Shown: in pieces, positions 7,978 to 14,029 of the stretch | Layout: every line of letters begins with the position of its first letter | Numbering within the stretch: position 1 is the first letter of the stretch | From: a bacterium | GTDB lineage: Bacteria > Zixibacteria > MSB-5A5 > GN15 > FEB-12 | Reading direction: 5' to 3' | Assembly: GCA_030629485.1 (NCBI GenBank) | Contig: DAOVOW010000011.1 | Span: forward strand, 1 to 14,576 | DNA length: 14,576 nucleotides | Notes under the pieces: generated by a model | Told to the model about the DNA's origin: nothing | Databases searched by the model: none | Seen by the model: the letters and a program-made list of their open reading frames with translations, nothing else | Translations under genes and position numbers: made by a program

Positions 7978-8258
7978 TTCTTCTTCCGGGTTGATGATGT
8001 CCTGGTTCGCCCCGGCTTTCTTTTCGGCGCTTTGTCGGCGACGCCCTGACGGATCTCTTCCACCAACTTCCAGAATCGCTTCTGGCCGGCGCCGTCCGGT
8101 GTCAGTTTATATCTGAGTTCAACCATTTTGATCAGATCCCCTAATTTGGCGTTTTCTTCTACGTGCTTGACGACCTCACGGTAGTAGCTAGTGATTAAGT
8201 CGTCGAGCATCTTCAACCAGGGAGAGCCGTCGGACGACTTCCCTGTGGTCTGTTTCAT
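7974..8258 (-). CDS. Small basic protein of the phage-like unit, function unknown
   Basis: A 94-residue, mostly helical protein with a strongly basic tail (KRKPGRTRTSSTRKKK) that could bind nucleic acid or be disordered. I do not recognise it. The ATG at 8258 is preferred over GTG 8267: it lies one base after the stop of the preceding gene and has GGTGA six bases before it. Its stop overlaps the start of the DNRLRE gene by four bases. This tight coupling on both sides makes it a genuine gene of the unit. Confidence 0.7.
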   Translation of the reverse strand: MKQTTGKSSDGSPWLKMLDDLITSYYREVVKHVEENAKLGDLIKMVELRYKLTPDGAGQKRFWKLVEEIRQGVADKAPKRKPGRTRTSSTRKKK

Positions 8259-8259
8259 G

Positions 8260-8634
8260 CTAATCACCCATTTCGATGATGAACAAGTCGACCATCACCG
8301 GGCCCGATGCATCCGGATCGCGCGCGATCTTGAATCCCTGGGACGACTCCTCACCTACGACAAACGCCGTCTCCACACTGCGAAGTCGGATTATCACTCG
8401 CGGCGATTCTATCGATGATGGTAGATGATTGCCGCGATGATCGGTGAGATCGCCGAAAGTAACCTGTTGGGCGACATCACCGATGTCAACCGTTCCATAG
8501 AGCACCGAGGTCGTGCTCTGAACCTGCTCTTGAACCACGAATTCGATCTCGCTCCAGCCGGCCAGCCCCCAGGCGGTGAACTCGGGGACAAACCATAAAC
8601 GGTGCGACTTGGCTCTTTCCAGTCCTGATATCAT
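8260..8634 (-). CDS. Phage-like unit protein, beta-rich, function unknown
   Basis: A 124-residue protein starting MISGLERAKSHRLWFVPEF. It is beta-rich, with no signal peptide or membrane segment, and the C-terminal half alternates strands (RVIIRLRSVETAFVV, VMVDLFIIEMGD). No family is recognised. Its position after the connector-like gene and its size fit a small virion or head-completion protein, but this is context only. ATG 8634 is chosen over an upstream in-frame codon at 8673 because AAAGGAG, overlapping the stop of the preceding gene, sits just before it. Confidence 0.65.
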   Translation of the reverse strand: MISGLERAKSHRLWFVPEFTAWGLAGWSEIEFVVQEQVQSTTSVLYGTVDIGDVAQQVTFGDLTDHRGNHLPSSIESPRVIIRLRSVETAFVVGEESSQGFKIARDPDASGPVMVDLFIIEMGD

Positions 8635-8644
8635 GGCCTCTCCT

Positions 8645-9457
8645 TTAGCTGTGTACCGGTGATGATGGACCAATCGCCGTTGGACGGAATCCTTTCAGCA
8701 ACGCTTCGCTGCTTACGGCATATTGGTCGGCCAGTTTCATCCAGACCAGAGCGGTCCGATCCTCACCTCGGCGACTTGAGAGTTCCCTCGCCGCCGCGGT
8801 GCGGCAGACTATCTCAAGGGCGCGATAGGTCGCGGCCGCCTGCAACGTCCGATCGGCGCCGAACTGTCCGTCCAGATCCACCTCCCGCTCGATCAGGCTA
8901 TTGGCTTCAGCCACGGCGTTGTTCAATACGTCCTCATTGTAGCTGTCGTGGACCGGCGAATAATCAAGATAGACTGTCTCACCGGCCGCGATATCGCCAC
9001 CAGTCAACCGCCTGATCTCGCCTCCATCAGCTTTCACCTGATAGTCACTCCCCTCATTGTAGAGAGTGAACGCGAGATACCACACGGTGACCGTCTGTCC
9101 GACCCCCAGACTCCCGCCACTCTTCAGCACTATCGTTCCCGAGGCGTAATCTACGGCATAGTCCGCGTTCTCAACATACACGGTTCCCATCGAACTGTCG
9201 GACGCCACCACCACCGAACCAGGCACCAACGGCGACGCCGTCAACGACGTCGGGTTGCTGGTGAGACTCACGGTCGTTCGAGTCAGATCGTTACTCTGGA
9301 CAGACTTCATCTTCAGAGTTGATTCATCCACGGCGCCGTTGAAAAAGGAAAGGTAGGCGTCGCTCTCAAAAACCAGCGGCTGGTTTGCTATTGATTCGGC
9401 CAAAGGAAAAGCGCCGACCAGGTGATGACGAATGAGTTCTGCATTAGTATAGGACAT
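8645..9457 (-). CDS. Phage virion-type protein, possible head-tail connector with a beta-rich insertion
   Basis: A 270-residue protein without signal or membrane segments. The first 30 residues are helical (NAELIRHHLVGAFPLAES). Residues about 35-165 are a beta-sandwich-like stretch with 'YVENADYAVDYASGTIVL' and 'TVTVWYLAF'. Residues about 170-260 return to helices (NNAVAEANSLIEREVDLDG, LQAAATYRALEIVCRTAAA). An all-helical core two genes after a capsid gene suggests a gp6/gp15-like head-tail connector with an inserted beta domain. I cannot confirm the family. A very strong AGGAGGT lies four bases before ATG 9457 and contains the TAG of the preceding gene, indicating coupled translation with the beta-propeller protein. 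Confidence 0.5.
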   Translation of the reverse strand: MSYTNAELIRHHLVGAFPLAESIANQPLVFESDAYLSFFNGAVDESTLKMKSVQSNDLTRTTVSLTSNPTSLTASPLVPGSVVVASDSSMGTVYVENADYAVDYASGTIVLKSGGSLGVGQTVTVWYLAFTLYNEGSDYQVKADGGEIRRLTGGDIAAGETVYLDYSPVHDSYNEDVLNNAVAEANSLIEREVDLDGQFGADRTLQAAATYRALEIVCRTAAARELSSRRGEDRTALVWMKLADQYAVSSEALLKGFRPTAIGPSSPVHS

Positions 9458-9459
9458 CG

Positions 9460-10875
9460 CTACCTCCTGACTATTATGGCGCCGACGTCGGAGATCGACG
9501 TGATTTGACTACCCACCGGACCGGTCGTGAACACCGTCGAAACCTGGATCTTCACCCAGTAGCGTTCGTTATCCTCAAGCGCTTCCTTCTGCCAGCCGCC
9601 CGGAGTACCGTCGTAATCGTTCCACAGCAGCAATTCACGATCGGACGAATCGAAGTCATAGTTGCCGCCCGCCGGCGTGAATGCTATCCAATTGGCGCCG
9701 TCCCAATAGCTGTAGGTAAGCGTACCGCCAACACCGACGGTCGAAAGAAGGACCCTGAGATAACGGAATTTCCGATCCATCCCGAGGTACATGGTATCAC
9801 CCAGTTCCTTCATAAGGGTGGACGAACTGGAGTGGTAAACATCGGCGGTGGCAGCACTGGAGGCGGCTGTTGTCAGATCATCGTAGCTGGAGGAGATCAT
9901 ATCGTAGGCAAGGACCTTATCGAACAGACCGGCGCCGGGGTCCAGAGGTTGCGGCGAACTGAAGCTGCCCGTTTCGCGACTGGTATACATAAGCCGCTCC
10001 TGCCCCGAAGCATACTGAGATAGATAAACCACGACCGGCACGTTGGCGTTGAACATCAACTGCGGACTGTTCCCTTCGCTACTGTCCAAATCGACCACCG
10101 CACTCCAGACCGCACCGTCGAATTCGCGGTACTTCAGCGCGGCCTGATCGTACACAACCGCCAACAGACCATTATCCGAAACGGCAACGTCGAAGTGCTC
10201 ATCGAAGTTGCTCGAACTGGAGGCCAGATCGACGGCGCTGGTCCAGCTCCCTCCTGAGATCGGGCGGGAACGTATCGACAACGTCGAACCTCCGTGACTG
10301 TAGACCACGGAAATATCACTGGTGCCGATAACTGTCTTTGAGAACAGTGCCGTCACTCCGCTGGTGAGCACGTCACCGGCATCGGTCGGTCCCGTTCCCC
10401 AGGTAGCGCCGGAATCGGTCGAGGATTTGGCGTGAAGATAGTACGACCCACTTGTGAGCCGCGACCAACTCACCCACAGGGTGCCGCCGTCCTCAATTGT
10501 CACCGACGGATAGTACGATTCATTAACGTTGTAGATGGTAACCTTGGAACCTATCGACCAGCTTCCGCCTGAGAACGACAGTTTCTTCGTCACCAGGTAG
10601 TTGGTGGATGTCTCACTATAGACAAGGTGGATGTTGCCGTTGGTGTCGATCAGGCTGTCGCATGGCTGGTCCGCGGCATCAGATGCTATCGTCACCGGTG
10701 TCGACCAGTTTACGTACGGACGGTCCGCCCAGGAGTATTTGATGTCACCGGCTGCTGTCTGTGTGATCGCCACCAATCGACCGCGGTACTGACCGGATGC
10801 TATTTTCAATAGCTTACGCCCCGGCGGCAGACCGACCGGGTAGGCGGCCGTTGATTCGGTTATCTTTTTCTGCAT
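9460..10875 (-). CDS. Beta-propeller (BNR/Asp-box) virion-type protein with C-terminal beta-sandwich
   Basis: A 471-residue protein. Residues about 15-330 contain repeated blade-like units (for example YSWADRPYVNWSTPVTIAS, NIHLVYSET, LWVSWSRL, ISVVYSHGG, LLAVVYDQA, VPVVVYLS). They include one canonical Asp-box, S-T-D-S-G-A-T-W, encoded near 10399-10424, as in six-bladed sialidase-type propellers. I do not see the arginine triad needed to claim sialidase activity. The last 110 residues form another beta domain with 'YSYWDGANWIAF' and 'RYWVKIQVS', a pattern also seen in phage tail or baseplate proteins. No signal peptide is present, unlike host-secreted propellers, so a virion part (fibre, head spike or decoration) is the best guess. 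ATG 10875 is preferred: the in-frame codon at 10920 would translate through the hairpin at 10894-10918. It lies immediately downstream of the capsid gene. Confidence 0.6.
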   Translation of the reverse strand: MQKKITESTAAYPVGLPPGRKLLKIASGQYRGRLVAITQTAAGDIKYSWADRPYVNWSTPVTIASDAADQPCDSLIDTNGNIHLVYSETSTNYLVTKKLSFSGGSWSIGSKVTIYNVNESYYPSVTIEDGGTLWVSWSRLTSGSYYLHAKSSTDSGATWGTGPTDAGDVLTSGVTALFSKTVIGTSDISVVYSHGGSTLSIRSRPISGGSWTSAVDLASSSSNFDEHFDVAVSDNGLLAVVYDQAALKYREFDGAVWSAVVDLDSSEGNSPQLMFNANVPVVVYLSQYASGQERLMYTSRETGSFSSPQPLDPGAGLFDKVLAYDMISSSYDDLTTAASSAATADVYHSSSSTLMKELGDTMYLGMDRKFRYLRVLLSTVGVGGTLTYSYWDGANWIAFTPAGGNYDFDSSDRELLLWNDYDGTPGGWQKEALEDNERYWVKIQVSTVFTTGPVGSQITSISDVGAIIVRR

Positions 10876-10893
10876 CGTTCTCTCATTAAGCGG

Positions 10894-10918
10894 GGGAGCC
10901 CGCACTAGGCGGGCTCCC
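10894..10918 (-). terminator. Perfect hairpin directly after the major capsid gene
   Basis: A 10-bp GC-rich stem (GGGAGCCCGC / GCGGGCTCCC) with a 5-base loop, starting nine bases past the capsid stop and ending 19 bases before the next ATG. No T-run follows on the minus strand, so it is less likely a full terminator than an attenuator, 3'-end stabiliser or processing site. It would raise capsid mRNA relative to downstream genes. Confidence 0.6.
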
Positions 10919-10926
10919 ACCAGGTA

Positions 10927-12030
10927 TTAGGTAAACACGCTGTCAAGTATCACTGAGGCCTCCTTGATGACCTTGGCGTAGGTCACCGACTCGGAGATCA
11001 CAGCTTCCTCGAAACGCTGTTCGATCACTTTGTCGTACTCAATGGTCAGAGGCTGGGTGATCACTTCCTCGACGGCGAAACGACTGTCGAGACCGAGAAC
11101 ATAATCGCTCGGCACATCATCACAGCGAATCAGTCGCGCCCCCAGCGGACTGAACAGATCGCCGGTATTCTGGAAACGATAGCCCGCCATCGGATCCTTG
11201 AACTCGTCCAGAGTCAGAATCGTCTTCATCTGATCGATATGACAGACCAGCGTATTCATCTCAAACGGCGAGAACTGCGCCCACAGACTGATCAAGTCGT
11301 CGTAAGTGAGCGTACCGCTGGCAGCCGTGTTGACTACCGTTGCGCCGTTGTTGTTGCCGTCACCATTGATGATCGTGTCAACCACCATGGCGATCTTGTC
11401 GCTCTGAATTCTGAAACCGATGTACCACAAGAGCACCCGGAACTGCGAACTTGTCCGATAACGCAATGCCTTGTAGCTGGTCTTCAGAACCAGACCGTAG
11501 TCGGTCACCTTCACGGCGTGGTTCTGCTCGGTGACGAGAAGCTGCGGCACGTCGGCGCCGTCGCCAATCGGTCGCAGCGAGAACTTGGTGTCGTCTGAAG
11601 TATCGATGAAGAACGGCGTGTAGCTGTTGCTGGCCACGCTGGTGGAGTTGGCGATCAAACGACCCAACTCAGGACGCATCGCCTGTCCCTTCTTGATCTC
11701 GCGCAGCATAAACTCCGGCAACAAGGCCGGCGCCTGCTGGAAGAACTGCTCCACGGTGGTCGGCGACTTGCCGCCCAACCGAACTCCGGCCAGCGCCAGT
11801 TGGCGTTCAAAGGCGTCCAGCGGACAGCCGTTCGGAGTAGGGTCGTACTCTTCGCATTCCAGAAGCTCGGACAGCGTCAAGCCACGGCTCTCCGCCTCCA
11901 CATAAAGATCCCGACTCACCTCAACCGCCGCCGAGCGCGTGAGATCCACCGGCGCTTCCGGCCTCTCCCTGTCGACTTCACGCTGTACTCCGGCGAAAGC
12001 GGCCGAGTTCAAAAACTGATTGAAATCCAT
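10927..12030 (-). CDS. Phage major capsid protein, HK97 fold
   Basis: Predicted shell-forming capsid protein, 367 residues. After a helical N-terminal region (about 1-125, with repeated acidic and Glu/Arg-rich helices) comes the HK97-like core. Recognisable points are SVASNSYTPFFIDT, the long spine-helix region around YIGFRIQSDK, the DTIINGDGNNNGA turn, TLTYDDLISLWAQF, a later P-loop strand (SDYVLGLDSRFAVEEV) and the C-terminal EAVISESVTYAKV. The N-terminal part is long enough to act as a fused scaffolding (delta) domain, and no separate protease or scaffold gene is seen nearby. ATG 12030 has AAAGGA six bases upstream, so codons up to 12087 are not needed. It follows the decoration-type gene by 13 bases, the lambda D/E-like order. 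Encapsulin is unlikely given the length and the decoration partner. Confidence 0.82.
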   Translation of the reverse strand: MDFNQFLNSAAFAGVQREVDRERPEAPVDLTRSAAVEVSRDLYVEAESRGLTLSELLECEEYDPTPNGCPLDAFERQLALAGVRLGGKSPTTVEQFFQQAPALLPEFMLREIKKGQAMRPELGRLIANSTSVASNSYTPFFIDTSDDTKFSLRPIGDGADVPQLLVTEQNHAVKVTDYGLVLKTSYKALRYRTSSQFRVLLWYIGFRIQSDKIAMVVDTIINGDGNNNGATVVNTAASGTLTYDDLISLWAQFSPFEMNTLVCHIDQMKTILTLDEFKDPMAGYRFQNTGDLFSPLGARLIRCDDVPSDYVLGLDSRFAVEEVITQPLTIEYDKVIEQRFEEAVISESVTYAKVIKEASVILDSVFT

Positions 12031-12043
12031 CTTCGGTCCTTTC

Positions 12044-12463
12044 TTAGTTAAGCAGGATGACACAGTCGGTTGTGCCGTTGACATCAAGCACCGTGCCGCG
12101 AGCCACGTTGCCGCCGGCCGGGTCGGATGCCACTGTCGGCGCCTGTTTCACGGTTCCACTGGCGCCGCCCACCACACGGTTGCCCACCGTCGGATAAGTG
12201 GTTGTTATGGCCAGGCGGCAAATACCGCCGACCTGCACCGTGGCCAACCGATCACCGTCGTCGCTGTCGCTCAAGGTCAGGCTGATAAGTTTGCCTAATA
12301 GCTGATCGCCGTCGCCGATCGGTCCCACCTCACCGCTGGCGGTGAGTACCACCGGCTCTCCGATGTTGGCGTCCTTCAAATCGTCGACACCGGTAGTCTG
12401 CTTGATTGTGAACGTTGCCAACACCGGCGCTACAGCGTCCAGATTTTGGTCTCTTACTGCCAT
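12044..12463 (-). CDS. Capsid decoration (cement)-type protein
   Basis: A 139-residue, low-complexity beta-rich protein with many Gly, Thr, Val and Asp residues and no signal peptide. The pattern GEPVVLTASGEVGPIGDGD, GKLISLTLSDSDDGDRLATV, QVGGICRLAI and the final TTDCVILLN is that of small capsid-cement proteins encoded next to the major capsid gene (DUF2190-like or lambda-D-like). These bind the outside of the mature shell and stabilise it. AAGAGGA lies six bases before ATG 12463. It sits immediately upstream of the capsid gene on the same strand, which is the main support for the role. The family was assigned by pattern, not alignment. Confidence 0.68.
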   Translation of the reverse strand: MAVRDQNLDAVAPVLATFTIKQTTGVDDLKDANIGEPVVLTASGEVGPIGDGDQLLGKLISLTLSDSDDGDRLATVQVGGICRLAITTTYPTVGNRVVGGASGTVKQAPTVASDPAGGNVARGTVLDVNGTTDCVILLN

Positions 12464-12500
12464 CTTAAGTCCTCTTGCTGAATAGTTGTTGAGTTGTTTA

Positions 12501-12542
12501 GGCCGGGAGCGTATCCCACAAGGCCGGGATGATTATCCCACC
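12501..12542. repeat. Two tandem 21-base imperfect repeats, each a small stem-loop
   Basis: Copy 1 is 12501-12521 and copy 2 is 12522-12542. Both begin GGCCGGGA and contain TCCCAC near the end. Each can fold through GGGA/TCCC; copy 2 forms GGGAT-GATT-ATCCC. They fill the gap between the stop of the helical protein (12546) and the ribosome site of the decoration gene. Possible roles are an attenuator, RNA-processing site or operator ahead of the high-expression capsid genes. Confidence 0.6.
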
Positions 12543-12545
12543 GAT

Positions 12546-12959
12546 TCACTTGTAAAGCTCCGGATCCATCGACCTGAGGTGGCCGCTGTGCCCCGAACCG
12601 ACAAAACTGAAGCTGGCCCCGAAGGTGTCGCGAAACTTAGCCGAGCTGCGACGATACTGTCGAATCAACTCCGACGCATTCATGCCCGGAAGGGCGTCGA
12701 GCAGGTCCGCGATGCTCTCCAAACCCGAGTCGGACCGCTGGGCCGCGGCCACAGCTTTCACCATGCCGGCAATGCGTCCGATACTATCCTGACGCAAGGT
12801 CTCGCATTCACTCTTTAACTGTTCGACCTGCCCCAATAGCGGCGCGATTTGAGATAGCCACTGCCGTAGCCGGTCAAAATCAATCAGCGCCATGCTGTCA
12901 TCGGTTAGACTGGTCGCCAGTTGATCGATGTACTCTTGATGAGGATTGATCGTCTCCAA
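12546..12959 (-). CDS. Small helical protein of the phage-like unit, function unknown
   Basis: A 137-residue, mainly helical protein. Residues about 25-85 have heptad-like character (LRQWLSQIAPLLGQVEQL, IGRIAGMVKAVAAAQ). The C-terminal third is short and Gly/Ser-rich (ASFSFVGSGHSGH). No signal peptide or membrane helix is visible and no family is recognised. A scaffold-like or head-assembly role is possible from its place just ahead of the decoration and capsid genes, but that is a guess. The start is TTG 12959 with AGGAG six bases before it, giving a 62-base overlap with the preceding gene. A shorter alternative is ATG 12893, four bases after the preceding stop, but it lacks a ribosome site. 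Confidence 0.6.
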   Translation of the reverse strand: METINPHQEYIDQLATSLTDDSMALIDFDRLRQWLSQIAPLLGQVEQLKSECETLRQDSIGRIAGMVKAVAAAQRSDSGLESIADLLDALPGMNASELIRQYRRSSAKFRDTFGASFSFVGSGHSGHLRSMDPELYK

Positions 12960-13257
12960 TTTGCTCTCCTGATTTATTGATGAGGTAAAACTCGATTCTG
13001 GTGAGTCTGGCCTCGAGGTCTTTCGAAAAACGAAAGAACTCCTCCTTGTTTACCACCCCCTGTTTCAGTATCACCTCGAAACCGGCCAGTTTCTTGTCGA
13101 GCGTTTCCACCACCGCCGCTTCCGCTTTGGCCGCCAGTTCGATCTTCAACGATTGTATCGTGAGAAAATAGCCGGTCGCGATTCCAAACACGATGGTGAC
13201 AAACTTCAATAGCGGACCACTCAGGCGAATGCCGTTGCCAACCTGATCGTCAGCCAT
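12898..13257 (-). CDS. Single-pass membrane protein with coiled-coil region, phage-like unit
   Basis: A 119-residue protein with one membrane helix at about 14-35 and then a charged helical segment at about 38-95 (LAAKAEAAVVETLDKKLAGF, FSKDLEARLTRIEFYL) that should form a coiled coil. The tail is polar and low in complexity. The layout resembles small phage membrane proteins such as i-spanins or membrane-anchored coiled-coil proteins near holins, but no outer-membrane lipoprotein partner is nested within or beside it on this strand. ATG 13257 has AAGGAG before it. Its start codon shares the palindrome CATG with the divergent strand, so the leader for both directions is only about 50 bases. 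The tail coding region overlaps the next gene by 62 bases. Confidence 0.65.
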   Translation of the reverse strand: MADDQVGNGIRLSGPLLKFVTIVFGIATGYFLTIQSLKIELAAKAEAAVVETLDKKLAGFEVILKQGVVNKEEFFRFSKDLEARLTRIEFYLINKSGEQIGDDQSSSRVHRSTGDQSNR

Positions 13258-13309
13258 GTTTACTCCTTTTTATGTTGACCGAACAAACGTCGCAGGGGAT
13301 CTTCCTCGC

Positions 13310-14029
13310 ATGAATACACAGTGCGACCAAAGAACTCCACGGACTTTCTGTCTGTTGTTGCTGGGATTAATCGCCTTGGCAATCGCGATAAGTTGCGACG
13401 GGCGTAGCGACGTATCCAACTCCTCAGACGTCGACGACAGTGCTAATCTGCTCGGCCTGACCGCCAACTGCACTCTCGTCTACCTGCGCACCGATTCGAT
13501 ACGGGACAGCCTCTTCAATCTGCATGTCTCCACCGCCGAGGATACCTTCATCATCACCGGCGGGCAGGACGACTGGGTTATCGGTACTACCCTGCAGCCG
13601 GTTGTCAGTCTCAAGATTTCCGACTATTGGGTCATTCAGAACGGCTACTGGCCACACACTGACGGCTTACTCGAAATCGTCTATTTCGCTGTGCCGCCTA
13701 TGATGATGATCAGACAGCTGACCTCAGACGCCGCCTGGGATGGATACTTCCCTCTCTACCGCCTCGGTTCTGAGGACGTGCAGCACCTCTTCTTCACCTC
13801 CTATTTCGGTTTCCATTTTTCGAAATCCTTTGCCGGGCAGACTCAACTGTCGGTACCGGCCGGAGTCTTCAATGCCTATGCTTTCCAGGTCCGACTATTT
13901 CATAGTTACGATGCGATCGAACCGGCCGCTACCGCACATGAGTACTATGTCCCCGACATCGGCTTAGTACGACTTAGCTTTCAAGCCGGCGCCTTCAAGC
14001 GGGTGCTGAGTCTTGTCAGCTACAACTGA
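13310..14029 (+). CDS. Putative lipoprotein on the opposite strand within the phage-like unit
   Basis: A 239-residue predicted lipoprotein. From ATG 13310 it has a basic N-region, a hydrophobic core at 13-27 and a lipobox-like AIS-C29. It is followed by a D/S-rich linker and a beta-rich domain of about 180 residues (YVPDIGLVRLSFQAGAFKRVLS at the end). That ending resembles secreted proteins whose last strands report a 'measured' beta-barrel-like fold; no named family is claimed. The upstream in-frame ATG at 13256 would put 18 residues before the signal and is rejected; AGGGGA lies ten bases before ATG 13310. It is the only plus-strand gene in the right half, squeezed between minus-strand genes, with its 3' end overlapping the next by ten bases. 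It could be a host gene at the module edge or a phage-borne 'moron' altering the cell surface. Confidence 0.65.
   Translation: MNTQCDQRTPRTFCLLLLGLIALAIAISCDGRSDVSNSSDVDDSANLLGLTANCTLVYLRTDSIRDSLFNLHVSTAEDTFIITGGQDDWVIGTTLQPVVSLKISDYWVIQNGYWPHTDGLLEIVYFAVPPMMMIRQLTSDAAWDGYFPLYRLGSEDVQHLFFTSYFGFHFSKSFAGQTQLSVPAGVFNAYAFQVRLFHSYDAIEPAATAHEYYVPDIGLVRLSFQAGAFKRVLSLVSYN

Noticed and set aside
9460..10875. Active sialidase
   Set aside because: Only one canonical Asp-box and no identifiable arginine triad or catalytic Asp/Tyr-Glu set can be pointed to, so only the propeller fold is claimed.
10876..10920. Upstream start for the beta-propeller gene at 10920
   Set aside because: It would translate through a perfect hairpin and adds a Pro/Arg-rich leader with no ribosome site; ATG 10875 is better placed.
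10927..12030. Encapsulin nanocompartment shell instead of a phage capsid
   Set aside because: At 367 residues it is longer than typical encapsulins, has a long N-terminal region, and is paired with a decoration-type gene and other virion-like genes; no cargo enzyme is beside it.
13270..13473. Minus-strand open frame opposite the lipoprotein signal region
   Set aside because: It has no ribosome site or recognisable features, and the plus-strand signal peptide and lipobox are convincing.
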